Positions 18,422 through 27,014 of a stretch of DNA of 64,000 nt are shown piece after piece; the stretch's first letter is position 1, and each line of letters opens with the position of its first letter. The position numbers were made by a program, and so were the translations under genes. Origin of the DNA: Aeromonas sp. RU39B (GTDB lineage: Bacteria; Pseudomonadota; Gammaproteobacteria; Enterobacterales; Aeromonadaceae); the NCBI RefSeq assembly GCF_900156095.1, contig NZ_FTMJ01000016.1:49900-113899 (forward strand). Direction: 5' to 3'. The notes beneath the pieces are model-generated. The model was not told where the DNA came from, searched no databases, and saw only the letters and a list, made by a program, of their open reading frames with translations.

Positions 18422-19604
18422 TGCCAAGCCGCTCGGCGGCAAGCTGGTCAGCTGGCCGGTGCTGTTCTTTGCCCCGTTTGTGGTGCTGTGTGGTCTTATC
18501 ATCCTCAAGCGGCTGGTGTTCGGGATTGGTTCGGTGGCCGATCTGAATGGCGGTTATCCGTGGGGGCTGTGGATCTCGTTCGACCTGCTGATCGGCACTG
18601 GCTTTGCCTGTGGGGGTTGGGCGCTGGCTTGGGCGGTCTATGTGTTCAACCGTGGTGAATATCACCCGTTGGTGCGGCCGGCCCTGCTGGCGAGCCTGTT
18701 TGGTTATTCGCTCGGGGGCCTCTCCATCACCATCGACGTGGGTCGCTATTGGAACCTGCCTTACTTCTACATCCCGGGCCACTTCAACGTGAACTCGGTG
18801 TTGTTCGAGACGGCGGCCTGTATGACGGTCTATATCGGTGTGCTGGCGCTGGAATTTGCTCCGGCCATTCTGGAGCGCTTTGGCTGGAAGGTGCAGCTCA
18901 AGACGCTTAACAAGGTGATGTTCCTGGTGATTGCACTGGGCGCCCTGTTGCCGACCATGCACCAGTCCTCCATGGGCTCCCTGATGATCGCTGCTGGCTA
19001 CAAGATCCACCCGCTGTGGCAGAGCTATGAGCTGTTGCCGGTCTTCTCGCTGTTGACCGCCTTTATCATGGGCTTCTCTATCGTGGTGTTTGAAGGGTCG
19101 CTGGTGCAGGCCGGTCTAGCGGGTAATGGTCCCAATGAGAAGGCGCTGTTTTATCGCCTGACCAAGGTGATCGACATCTTCCTGATGGTGTTTATAGCCC
19201 TGCGCTTTGGCGAGCTGGTCTACCACGACAAGAGCGACTATCTCTCCAACTTCGATCGCTACTCGATCCTGTTTTGGACCGAGATCATGCTGATGTTGTT
19301 GCCACTGCTGATTTTCCACTGGGAGAAGACCCGCAACGACTCGCGCCTGCTGTTTATCAGTGCCGTCAGCATGCTGATCGGTGCCGCTTTGTGGCGGATT
19401 GACTACTCGCTGATCGCCTTTAATCCGGGTGAGGGTTATCACTACTTCCCGACCGCCGAAGAGCTGTTGATCTCGGTCGGTTTTGTTGCCATCGAAGTGT
19501 GTGCCTACATCCTGCTTGTCCGTATTTTCCCTGTCCTGCCCTCCCTGGAACGAATCGATCGGGACTATCAGGTCAGCCATCCAGTTGTTCGAGGTAAAGA
19601 ATGA
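18408..19604 (+). CDS. hybB: Hydrogenase-2 integral membrane subunit HybB (NrfD family)
   Basis: This multi-spanning quinone-reactive subunit hands electrons from HybA to menaquinone. The 398 residues contain about ten hydrophobic helices with NrfD/PsrC-type features ([39 protein letters not shown]). ATG 18408 is preceded by an AAGGAGG ribosome-binding site at a good distance and lies inside the hybA 3' end. An upstream in-frame start (18363) would add 15 basic residues lacking support. The stop overlaps hybC by ATGA. Confidence 0.95.
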   Translation: MAHVNAKPLGGKLVSWPVLFFAPFVVLCGLIILKRLVFGIGSVADLNGGYPWGLWISFDLLIGTGFACGGWALAWAVYVFNRGEYHPLVRPALLASLFGYSLGGLSITIDVGRYWNLPYFYIPGHFNVNSVLFETAACMTVYIGVLALEFAPAILERFGWKVQLKTLNKVMFLVIALGALLPTMHQSSMGSLMIAAGYKIHPLWQSYELLPVFSLLTAFIMGFSIVVFEGSLVQAGLAGNGPNEKALFYRLTKVIDIFLMVFIALRFGELVYHDKSDYLSNFDRYSILFWTEIMLMLLPLLIFHWEKTRNDSRLLFISAVSMLIGAALWRIDYSLIAFNPGEGYHYFPTAEELLISVGFVAIEVCAYILLVRIFPVLPSLERIDRDYQVSHPVVRGKE

Positions 19605-21304
19605 GCCAACGTATCACCATCGATCCGATCACCCGTATCGAGGGTCACCTGCGCATTGACTGCGAAATCGAGAACGGCAAGGTCGTCAAGGCATGGTCAT
19701 CGGGGACCATGTGGCGGGGTATGGAAGAGATCGTCAAGGGACGTGACCCGCGCGATGCCTGGATCATCATGCAGCGCATCTGCGGCGTGTGCACCAATAT
19801 CCACGCCATTGCCTCGGTGCGTGCGGTAGAGAGCGCCCTCAAGCTGGATGTGCCGGTCAACGCCCAGTACATCCGCAACATCATTCTGGCGGCCAGTAAC
19901 ATCCACGATCACGTGGTGCACTTCTATCAGCTCTCTGCCCTCGACTGGGTGGACATCACCTCGGCCCTTAAGGCCGATCCGGTCAAGGCGGCCGGTCTGG
20001 TGAGCGGCCTCTCCAAGTGGCATCTCAACAACGCCGAAGAGCTCAAGCGCGTGCAGGACAAGATCCGTGCGCTGGTTGATAGCGGCCAACTCGGTATCTT
20101 CGCCAATGGCTACTGGGGTCACCCAGCCATGAAGTTGCCGCCCGAGGTAAACCTCATCGCGGTGGCTCACTACATGCAGGCGCTCGAATATCAGCGTGAC
20201 GCCAGCCGTGTGGTGGCGCTGCTCGGTGGTAAGAGCCCGCACATCCAGAACCTGGCGGTAGGCGGTGTGGCCAACCCGATCAACCTCGACGGGATCGGCG
20301 TGCTCAACATGGAGCGTCTGCTCTACCTCAAGACCTTCATCGATCGTCTCAACGATTTTATCGAGCAGGTCTACATGCCGGATGCGGCCATCATCGCCAG
20401 CTTCTATCCAGAGTGGCTGGAGATGGGGCGCGGTGTAACCAACTTCCTGTCGGTGCCTGAACTGCCGACCGACGCCAAGGGCGGCAGCTTCCTGATGCCG
20501 GGCGGCTTTATCAAGAACGGAGATCTCTCCACCTTCCGTCCCATCAACTCCCATCAGGATGAGTACCTCATCAACGGGATTGAGGAGAGCAGCAAGCACT
20601 CCTGGTATCAGGACAATCAGCCGCAAAAACCGTGGGAAGGGACAACCGAGCCCAACTACACCGGTTGGCAGGAAGAGGGGAAATACTCCTGGGTCAAGGC
20701 GCCGACCTTCTACGGTGAAGCGGTGGAAGTGGGCCCGCTGGCCAACGTGCTCTGCATGCTGGCGGCCGGTCATGAAGGCACCAAGCACCACCTCGACACC
20801 CTGCTCGGCCTCTACAAGAGCGTCAGCGGTCGCACGGTGGCGGTGGCTGATCTGCCCTCGACCCTGGGTCGGATCGTCGCCCGTGCCGTGCGCTGCGCCG
20901 TGATGAAAGACACCCTGGCCCAGCAGTGGAAGGCGCTGATCGACAATATCGGCAAGGGTGACCACGTTGCCTACATCAAGCCCGATATTCCGGCCAAGGC
21001 CCGCATCAAGGGGGTCGGTTTCGAGGAAGCGCCGCGTGGCATGCTCTCCCACTGGATCGTGATTGAAGGCGGTAAGATCGCCAACTATCAGGCCGTGGTG
21101 CCCTCTACCTGGAACTCGGGTCCGCGTAACTATCACGACCAACCCGGCCCCTATGAAGCCTCGCTGGTGGGGACCAAGGTGGCGGATCCGGCCAAACCGC
21201 TCGAAGTGGTGCGTACCGTGCACTCGTTTGACCCCTGTATGTCCTGCGCCGTCCACATCGTGGATACCCGTGGCGAGCAGGTCACCGAGGTGAAGGTACT
21301 GTGA
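19601..21304 (+). CDS. hybC: Hydrogenase-2 large subunit HybC ([NiFe] catalytic subunit)
   Basis: HybC carries the [NiFe] active site that splits H2. It has 567 residues, exactly the length of E. coli HybC. The nickel-binding cysteines are in RICGVC (C61, C64) and DPCMSC (C546, C549), the same numbers as in E. coli. The protein continues AVH and then a 15-residue tail IVDTRGEQVTEVKVL that HybD should remove after nickel insertion. It is exported with HybO through the small subunit's Tat signal. The start overlaps hybB (ATGA) and the stop overlaps hybD (TGATG). Confidence 0.98.
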   Translation: MSQRITIDPITRIEGHLRIDCEIENGKVVKAWSSGTMWRGMEEIVKGRDPRDAWIIMQRICGVCTNIHAIASVRAVESALKLDVPVNAQYIRNIILAASNIHDHVVHFYQLSALDWVDITSALKADPVKAAGLVSGLSKWHLNNAEELKRVQDKIRALVDSGQLGIFANGYWGHPAMKLPPEVNLIAVAHYMQALEYQRDASRVVALLGGKSPHIQNLAVGGVANPINLDGIGVLNMERLLYLKTFIDRLNDFIEQVYMPDAAIIASFYPEWLEMGRGVTNFLSVPELPTDAKGGSFLMPGGFIKNGDLSTFRPINSHQDEYLINGIEESSKHSWYQDNQPQKPWEGTTEPNYTGWQEEGKYSWVKAPTFYGEAVEVGPLANVLCMLAAGHEGTKHHLDTLLGLYKSVSGRTVAVADLPSTLGRIVARAVRCAVMKDTLAQQWKALIDNIGKGDHVAYIKPDIPAKARIKGVGFEEAPRGMLSHWIVIEGGKIANYQAVVPSTWNSGPRNYHDQPGPYEASLVGTKVADPAKPLEVVRTVHSFDPCMSCAVHIVDTRGEQVTEVKVL

Positions 21305-21813
21305 TGGACGTGACCAAGGCGCCGGTGCTGGTGCTGGGCATCGGCAACCTGCTGCTCAGCGATGAAGCGGTCGGTGTGCGGGCGGTGGAAGCGCTGCAAC
21401 AACGTTACCACCTGCCGGACGGGGTCGATCTGCTCGATGGTGGTACCTGCGGTATGGAGCTGATCGACGACATGGCGAGCCGTCAGCACCTGATCGTGGC
21501 CGATGCGGTGTTGACCGGGGCAGAGCCCGGCACCGTCGTCACCTTGCGCGACGGGGAAGTGCCGGCCCTGTTCAGCCGCAAGATCTCGCCCCATCAGCTC
21601 GGACTGGCTGACGTGCTCAGTGCTTTGCACCTGACCGGTGAGTTTCCGGACAAACTCACCCTGGTCGGGGTGGTGCCCGAATCGGTCGAGCCGGCCATCG
21701 GCCTGACCGACACGGTCGCTGCATCGCTCGACGAGGTGCTGCGCCGTCTGTGTGATGCCCTCGCACAGAGCGGCATTGCGGTCAGCGCCAAATCTCGGGA
21801 GGCTCTGGCATGA
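21304..21813 (+). CDS. hybD: Hydrogenase-2 maturation endopeptidase HybD
   Basis: This nickel-dependent protease cleaves the C-terminal tail of HybC after the conserved His. The 169-residue protein shows the family motifs LVLGIGNLLLSDEAVGVRAVE (metal-binding Glu/Asp), DGGTCGMELID, HLIVADAV and the HQLGLADVL segment with the C-terminal metal-binding His. ATG 21304 overlaps the hybC stop; a GTG one codon upstream is possible. The 3' end overlaps hybE by four bases. Confidence 0.95.
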   Translation: MDVTKAPVLVLGIGNLLLSDEAVGVRAVEALQQRYHLPDGVDLLDGGTCGMELIDDMASRQHLIVADAVLTGAEPGTVVTLRDGEVPALFSRKISPHQLGLADVLSALHLTGEFPDKLTLVGVVPESVEPAIGLTDTVAASLDEVLRRLCDALAQSGIAVSAKSREALA

Positions 21814-22295
21814 GCGAGATGACCCAGGCCATCAGCGGCTTTGCCGAGAATCCGTCGGCGCTGCTGGAAGCGGCGTTTGCTCAGGTGGCAGCCGGTGAGA
21901 TGCAAGCGCTTCCCTTCTATCAGCACCAGTTACCGGTGCGGGCGGTGGGGTTTACCCGTCATGAGGAGCAGTGGGTGGGCGTGATGCTCACCCCCTGGTT
22001 GCTCAGTCTGATGATCCTGCCGGGGCCCGAGCAAGAGTGGCCGGCTCGCCGTTTGGGTGAGCGCATCGGTGTGGCACTGCCGTGCGGCAACGCCACCTTT
22101 GTGGTGAGTGACATGGAAGGGGTGGGTCAATACCTCTCCTGCTCGCTGCAATCGCCGCCAACGCCGGGCATCAGCAGTGAGCAGGCGCTCAAGCTGGCGC
22201 GGGATCTCTCGTTGATGATCACCGCGTTGCCGGTGACCGACCCGGATGCACCACAAAATCCGGCGCGACGAGCCCTGTTTGAACGCAGGGTGTGA
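21810..22295 (+). CDS. hybE: Hydrogenase-2 assembly chaperone HybE
   Basis: HybE proofreads HybO/HybC assembly before Tat export. The 161-residue protein matches E. coli HybE (162) in length and contains the typical GVMLTPWLLSLMILPG segment, a PCGNATFVV motif and an MEGVGQYLSCSLQSP stretch. The C-terminal part (EQALKLARDL..ALP) is also family-like. It is the last gene of the hyb operon, followed six bases later by a strong terminator. E. coli continues with hybF and hybG; here those roles fall to hypA and hypC upstream. Confidence 0.92.
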   Translation: MSEMTQAISGFAENPSALLEAAFAQVAAGEMQALPFYQHQLPVRAVGFTRHEEQWVGVMLTPWLLSLMILPGPEQEWPARRLGERIGVALPCGNATFVVSDMEGVGQYLSCSLQSPPTPGISSEQALKLARDLSLMITALPVTDPDAPQNPARRALFERRV

Positions 22296-22300
22296 ACCCA

Positions 22301-22330
22301 GGCCCCGCACTGCGGGGCCGATTTGTTTTT
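22301..22330 (+). terminator. Rho-independent terminator of hybOABCDE
   Basis: An 8-bp G+C stem (22301-22308 with 22312-22319, GGCCCCGC/GCGGGGCC) with an ACT loop is followed by GATTTGTTTTT. Confidence 0.85.
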
Positions 22331-22612
22331 AGAGCCCTGCCAAGATGTTGCGACCGCGTGAATCCCTTATGAATAATCCACTCAGTCTGGCTTCAGCGAT
22401 CCTGAACTATGCTTGCCCTTGTGATCGGCCAGTGACGCCAGCCGGTCATCCCGATGCAGTGTTTTCCTCACATGATTGTTACCCACTGTTGTTGGCGCCC
22501 TGCGGGGCGCCTTTTTTTGTTGCCGGGCGGGTTGCGGCAGATTTGATCGCGCCCCCATGCTAGCATGCGGCACTGGCGGGAGATGGTGTCCCGCACTGTG
22601 ATGGATTCAAGG
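22331..22612 (+). other. Intergenic region between hyb and csrD, with a second orphan terminator
   Basis: No credible protein gene lies here. A 72-codon frame from 22345 to 22563 runs through the terminator at 22494-22518 and has no homology-like features. The region should hold the csrD promoter. A second strong terminator well downstream of the hyb terminator suggests that a short transcript of unknown nature begins between the two (perhaps 60-120 bases), but I see only a weak -10-like TATGCT at 22408-22413 with no good -35. Confidence 0.4.
22494..22518 (+). terminator. Strong orphan terminator upstream of csrD
   Basis: A perfect 7-bp stem GGCGCCC/GGGCGCC (22494-22500 with 22505-22511), a TGCG loop and seven T form a strong terminator. 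It is not directly behind any recognised gene; the hyb operon is already closed at 22330. Confidence 0.8.
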
Positions 22613-24538
22613 ATGAAACTCACGACCCAACTCGTCTCGTTTATTACCCTCTGCGTCATCGCTGCCATGGCCATGGTGCTGCTGGGCGGGGTGTTCAGCT
22701 TCCGCCAGCTCGGTTTCGAGTTGCAGGAGAAAAAAGTGCAGGCGCTGGTCGAGGTGCTCGACAGCCAGCTCGACAACCGCCAGCAGGGACAAGATCTGGC
22801 CCAGTGGATGCCGCCGTTGCTGCGTGCTTCCCACGTGGTCTCGCTTGAGGTGCGCCGGGGCGAGCAGAAGATCTATGCCTTTCGCGATCTTACCGCCGAC
22901 AGCTTTGATAATCCGCTGATCAATTACCGCTATCCCATGCCTCAGCATCCGGGTATGCAGGCTCATCTGCAGCTGGAGCGTCCGTTTAAAGAGTTCGAGT
23001 ACTCCCTGCAGGCGATGTTCGGCGTCTCCGCCGGTATATTCATCGTGGTGTTTGGCCTGTGGTTCTCCATTCGTTGGCTCCGGCTGCAGCTACGCGGCGC
23101 TGAACTGCTCAATCACCGTGCCGAGCTTATTCTCACCGGCCATCTGGGCAAGCTCAGCCACGATCCGGCCGACGAGTGGCCGGTCAGTGCCAGCAAGGCG
23201 CTCGATCTGCTGCTGGAAGACCTGGCCGATGCCCGCAAGGAGCGCAGTCGCTTCGACAGCTTTATCCGCAGCAATGCCTTTGTTGATCGGGTGACCGGCA
23301 CCGGTAACCGCATCTTCTTTGATAACCGGCTCGAGAGCGCCATTCGCGATGCCACCGCCATGAGTGGCGGCCTGTTGCTGATTGAGTTGACCGGTCTTGA
23401 TGAACTGGAAGGGAACGAGCGCTTTGCCGATGAGGTGTTGCAAGAGGCGAGCCTGCTTATCTCCGCCTTTGTGCGCAAGCACACCGGAGCCCTGCAGGCG
23501 CGCTATGCCGGCCATGTGTTTGCCATCCTGCTGCCCAACATGACCGAAGACGAGTTGGTGGATGGCGCAGATCAGGTACTCAAGAGCCTGCAACGGCTGC
23601 ACTGGCCGAACAGTCGCTCGGAAGAGAGCGCCCTCTATATCGGTGCGGTTTGCTACCGAGCGGATGACTCGCTGGCTCAGGTGCAGGAAGAGGCTGAGCT
23701 GGCCCTCAAGAGCGCCCGCCTGCAAGGTGGCAGCGGCTGGTTCCTGTTTGAAAAACTGGTGCCCGATGACGAAAACAGCAACAAGGGCACGGTACGCTGG
23801 CGCACTCTGTTGACCCGTCGCATCGAGGAGCGCTCGGTGCATCTCTATCGGCAAGCGGTGATGCAGGAGCCGGGACAACTGGTGCTGCAATATGAACTGC
23901 TGGCCCGCATTGATGACGAGCAGGGGCGCGAACTGCCTGCCGGTATCTTTATCCCGATGGCCGAAAAGGCCGGTATGTTGCTGCCGCTGGATCGGCTGAT
24001 GGCTGAAGCCGCGCTCGGATTGCTGCGCCGCTGGCAACCGGGGGATCCTCCCATCACCCTCAACCTGTCTGCCCAGAGTCTGCTTAATCGCGACTTCCAC
24101 CGCTGGCTGTTTTTCAGCGTCTTCCAGCAGTCGCGCAGCTTAAATGAGCAGCTGATTCTGGAGCTGTCAGAGGCGCAGATCAGCCGCTATTTCGAAGCGC
24201 TGCGCAAGCCGCTGCGCTCACTGCATATGCTTGGGTGCCGCCTTACGGTGGATCATGCCGGGCAGGATGTGGTCAGCACCCAGTACATCAAGGAGTTTGA
24301 GATCAACTTCCTCAAGCTGCACCCCAGTCTGGTGCGCGACATTCATCTGCGACAGGTTAATCAGATGGCGGTGCGCAGCCTGATCGGCGGCTGCGCCAAT
24401 ACTCAGGCGCGGGTGGTGGCCGTTGGCGTAGAAAGTCCGCAAGAGTGGCAGTGCCTGCGCCATCTCGGCGTACATGCCGGGCAGGGCAGTTGGTTTGCCG
24501 AGCCCGAGCCGCTGCTCAGCACAATCCCCGCTCCTTAA
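22613..24538 (+). CDS. csrD: CsrD (MshH), degenerate GGDEF-EAL regulator of csr RNA decay
   Basis: CsrD targets the CsrB/C regulatory RNAs for RNase E decay and binds no functional cyclic-di-GMP site. The 641 residues have one hydrophobic segment near 8-28 and a second near 140-160, then a GGDEF-like domain (about 220-375) and an EAL-like domain (about 395-635). The signature positions are degenerate: the GGDEF site reads AGHVF and the EAL site reads ELL (YELLARI), as expected for CsrD. In Vibrio and Aeromonas this gene (mshH) heads the MSHA locus. ATG 22613 gives the family-like MKLTT start, but its ribosome-binding site is unclear; ATG 22601 or 22583 are alternatives. The 3' end overlaps the convergent gene by 23 bases. 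Confidence 0.9.
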   Translation: MKLTTQLVSFITLCVIAAMAMVLLGGVFSFRQLGFELQEKKVQALVEVLDSQLDNRQQGQDLAQWMPPLLRASHVVSLEVRRGEQKIYAFRDLTADSFDNPLINYRYPMPQHPGMQAHLQLERPFKEFEYSLQAMFGVSAGIFIVVFGLWFSIRWLRLQLRGAELLNHRAELILTGHLGKLSHDPADEWPVSASKALDLLLEDLADARKERSRFDSFIRSNAFVDRVTGTGNRIFFDNRLESAIRDATAMSGGLLLIELTGLDELEGNERFADEVLQEASLLISAFVRKHTGALQARYAGHVFAILLPNMTEDELVDGADQVLKSLQRLHWPNSRSEESALYIGAVCYRADDSLAQVQEEAELALKSARLQGGSGWFLFEKLVPDDENSNKGTVRWRTLLTRRIEERSVHLYRQAVMQEPGQLVLQYELLARIDDEQGRELPAGIFIPMAEKAGMLLPLDRLMAEAALGLLRRWQPGDPPITLNLSAQSLLNRDFHRWLFFSVFQQSRSLNEQLILELSEAQISRYFEALRKPLRSLHMLGCRLTVDHAGQDVVSTQYIKEFEINFLKLHPSLVRDIHLRQVNQMAVRSLIGGCANTQARVVAVGVESPQEWQCLRHLGVHAGQGSWFAEPEPLLSTIPAP

Positions 24539-25484
24539 GACCGGCCAATCCCTGCATGCCGCCGGTGTGCACGAACACGATGCGGCTGCCGCGCTGGATG
24601 CGCCCGGCCGCCAGCTCGCGGCACAATCCCCACAGCGCTTTACCACTGTAGACCGGCTCTAGCGGGAGGCCGGTCTGCATCGTTACTGTTTGCAGCCACT
24701 GCCAAAGCTCGCTGGAAAAGCGGGCATAGCCGCCATCGTGATGCTCCAGTGCTATGCGCCAGTGCGGATCGCAGGCAGCGCCTGGCCACAGATTGGTGAC
24801 GGTATCACGCAGCGCCGTTCCCCCTTTTATCACCGCAATTCCCAAAACCTTCTCATCCGGTCGCTTTACTTTTAATAGGCCGGTGAGGGTGCCGCCGCTG
24901 GCACAAGGCAGCACCCAGAGATCGGGCGAAAACGGCACCTCGGCGACCAGCTCGCCCACCCCATCGAGCGCCAGCGGGCCGCTGCCCCCTTCGGCTAGCA
25001 ACATCAGGCCGGGCTCGGCAAGGCTCGCCAGCCAAGCGGGATCGTGGCGCTGTCGGTAAGTCTGGCGATCGACAAAGGTGAGCTGCATGCCCCACTGGCG
25101 GCATTGGCTCAAGGTGGCATTGCTCGCCGAGCTGGCTTCACCGCGCACGATGGCGCGGGTGGCAAAGCCGAAGCGGGCGCCGGCCGCCGCCAGGGCGTGC
25201 AGATGGTTGGAGTAGGCGCCGCCAAACGAGAGCAATGTGTGGATATTGTCTTTCGCCGCAGCCAGCAAAGCATATTTGAGCTTGCGCCACTTGTTACCCG
25301 AGAGCATGGGGTCAATCAGGTCGTCACGCTTGCACCACACTTCTACACCGCATTGCTCGAACAGAGGCAGTTCGAGTCGTTGCAAAGGGGAGTGGGGAAT
25401 CGCTGAAAAAGCCTGCTTCAGCCGGTCAAAACGTGCTGATTGAACACTCAAAAAGAGGCGTGGATCACTGTAATCTCTTGACAC
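24516..25484 (-). CDS. PLP-dependent ACC deaminase / D-cysteine desulfhydrase family enzyme
   Basis: This 322-residue fold-type II PLP enzyme shows the family pattern: SPLQRLELPLFEQCGVEVWCKRDDL near 32-55, the PLP-binding lysine in SGNKWRKLKYAL (Lys65), SFGGAYSNHLHALAAAG (phosphate/substrate loop) and a C-terminal IVFVHTGGMQGL. Relatives act on 1-aminocyclopropane-1-carboxylate or deaminate/desulfurise D-cysteine; which substrate applies cannot be read from sequence, and bacterial members outside rhizosphere strains are usually D-cysteine desulfhydrases. It is divergent from mshI (76-base gap) and convergent with csrD. It has no evident functional link to the pilus. Confidence 0.85.
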   Translation of the reverse strand: MSRDYSDPRLFLSVQSARFDRLKQAFSAIPHSPLQRLELPLFEQCGVEVWCKRDDLIDPMLSGNKWRKLKYALLAAAKDNIHTLLSFGGAYSNHLHALAAAGARFGFATRAIVRGEASSASNATLSQCRQWGMQLTFVDRQTYRQRHDPAWLASLAEPGLMLLAEGGSGPLALDGVGELVAEVPFSPDLWVLPCASGGTLTGLLKVKRPDEKVLGIAVIKGGTALRDTVTNLWPGAACDPHWRIALEHHDGGYARFSSELWQWLQTVTMQTGLPLEPVYSGKALWGLCRELAAGRIQRGSRIVFVHTGGMQGLAGLKERGLC

Positions 25485-25510
25485 AATTATCTTTCTTCAG
25501 AACATCCGAA

Positions 25511-25529
25511 TATAGTGTTAGATTCTAAC
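25511..25529 (+). promoter_or_regulatory. Candidate promoter/operator element before mshI
   Basis: The 76-base gap between the divergent PLP-enzyme gene and mshI contains a -10-like TATAGT at 25511-25516 and a perfect 6-bp dyad GTTAGA-T-TCTAAC at 25517-25529 immediately after it. A weak -35 (TTATCT, 25487-25492) lies 18 bases upstream of the -10. This is the most likely start point of the long msh operon, as an inference. Confidence 0.3.
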
Positions 25530-25560
25530 GGTTTTCTCGCCAAACGCCGCGAAGTGGAAG

Positions 25561-26421
25561 ATGCGACGACTATTTCAGAAGAAGTCTGTGGCCGGTCCCG
25601 TTGGCCTGTTGTTGGGAAGTGATCGTCTGTGGCTGGCGGGTGCTGAGCCTGCGCCCTTGTTTGCGTCACAGCCAGTCAACGGTCCCCAGGAGTGGTCCAG
25701 CGCAATAGGCTCTCTGCTAAGCCATCAGGGCATGGCTCGTCGCCCGGTTCGTGTGGTGCTCGCCGCCGGATTGTACCAGCAGATCCAGATCGACAAACCC
25801 GCCGTTCCCGAACCGGAAATCTTGGGTGCTCTGCCGTGGGCCATCAAGGATTATGTCAGTGAGTCGGTGCTGCAACTGGCGCTTGATTATGTTGATCTTC
25901 CTACTGCGCCGGCCGGTCGGCCGCGTATCAACGTCATTGCGGTGAGCAAGTCGCGCATTCAGGCGGTGGCCGATGCGGTCAACAGCGTGGCCGAGTTGGT
26001 GTATATCACCATTGACGAGCTGGCGCTGGGGCGACTGTTTGCGCAGGACCAGAGCGTGCGTCTGCTGCTGTGGCAGCCGGCTGGCCAAGATCTGCAACTA
26101 CTGGTATTCCAGCAGGGCGGTCTCTGTTTTTCGCGGGTACTGCGTGGCTTCAAAGGCTTGGCAGCGGCTGAGCCCGATGCCATGGAACTCGATTCGCTGG
26201 CGCTGGAGATCCAGCGCTCCCTCGATTATCTGCAAGGTCAGCTCAAGTTGCCGGAGTGCGCGTCGCTACAGCTGGCATTGAGCTCTCCTGGTTTGGGGGC
26301 GCTCATCCGCCATCTGGAGCAGACCTTTGGCTTTGCTGTCTCGGCCATGGCCAACAAGGCGATCCTGAGCGGGATTGATTATCTGCCGGCCTATGCCCTG
26401 GCACGGAGTGCGCAGCCATGA
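25561..26421 (+). CDS. mshI: MSHA biogenesis protein MshI (PilM-like)
   Basis: This 286-residue protein stands first in the msh structural operon. By position and fold it corresponds to the actin-like PilM of type IV pilus platforms: it has the pattern LGSDRLWLAG near the N-terminus, VLAAGLYQQIQIDKPAVPE, an ALPWAIKDYV segment and EIQRSLDYLQGQL. It should dock to the cytoplasmic tail of the PilN-like next gene product. The 3' end overlaps that gene by four bases. Start ATG 25561 has GGAAG immediately upstream. Confidence 0.88.
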   Translation: MRRLFQKKSVAGPVGLLLGSDRLWLAGAEPAPLFASQPVNGPQEWSSAIGSLLSHQGMARRPVRVVLAAGLYQQIQIDKPAVPEPEILGALPWAIKDYVSESVLQLALDYVDLPTAPAGRPRINVIAVSKSRIQAVADAVNSVAELVYITIDELALGRLFAQDQSVRLLLWQPAGQDLQLLVFQQGGLCFSRVLRGFKGLAAAEPDAMELDSLALEIQRSLDYLQGQLKLPECASLQLALSSPGLGALIRHLEQTFGFAVSAMANKAILSGIDYLPAYALARSAQP

Positions 26422-27014
26422 AGCGCCATATCAACCTCTATGGCCCCGAATTTCGCCCGCGTCGGGTGTGGGCCTCCCTGAATCAGATCGTTGGCCTGTG
26501 GGGGCTGGTGTTGTTGCTGGCATTGATCTGCGCTGGAACCATGATCTGGCAGCAGCGCGAACTGGCGCGCCAGCAGAGTGAGTTGCGTGCCCAGCTTGCT
26601 ACCCGCCGCGCCGAGTCGGCCCAGCTGGATGCCCGGCTCGCCAAGCATCAGCCCAGTCCGGTCCTCAATACCCAGCTCACTGACGTGCGCGGGCGCATTG
26701 CCAGCATGCAGTTGATGTTGCAGCAACTGGGCAAGCTGGCCCCAGAGCGTGGTGAAAGTTATGCCGCGCTGATGGCCGATCTGGCCAGAATTCAGGATGA
26801 CCATCTGGCCTTGTCGCGTATCCGCTTTGAAGGTGGTCGTGTCAGTCTCGGCGGCCAGACTCGCGGCAGCCATGATGTACCCCAGTGGGTCAGCCGCTTT
26901 CGCACGACGCCGACTCTTTCTGGCAAGGAGTTTTCCGAGTTGCAGCTCAATCGCGACAAGCAGGGCGTGTTGCAGTTCCAATTGGGTGGACTGCCCAAGG
27001 CGGTGCAGCAATGA
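26418..27014 (+). CDS. mshI1: MSHA biogenesis PilN-like inner-membrane protein
   Basis: This 198-residue bitopic protein has a short cytoplasmic N-terminus beginning MKRHINLYGPEFRPRR, one membrane helix (about 25-45, LWGLVLLLALICAG), then a periplasmic coiled coil and small domain. The INLY..EFR cytoplasmic motif is the PilN signature that binds PilM. It overlaps mshI (ATGA) and mshJ (ATGA). In Vibrio-type nomenclature it is called mshI1 or mshI2 depending on the author, so the symbol is tentative. Confidence 0.82.
   Translation: MKRHINLYGPEFRPRRVWASLNQIVGLWGLVLLLALICAGTMIWQQRELARQQSELRAQLATRRAESAQLDARLAKHQPSPVLNTQLTDVRGRIASMQLMLQQLGKLAPERGESYAALMADLARIQDDHLALSRIRFEGGRVSLGGQTRGSHDVPQWVSRFRTTPTLSGKEFSELQLNRDKQGVLQFQLGGLPKAVQQ

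Noticed and set aside
19697..21256. 519-codon open frame on the minus strand opposite hybC
   Set aside because: hybC is unmistakable with all ligands; the antisense frame has no motifs.
22345..22563. 72-codon plus-strand frame upstream of csrD
   Set aside because: It crosses a strong terminator, has no RBS, and its sequence does not look like a protein family.
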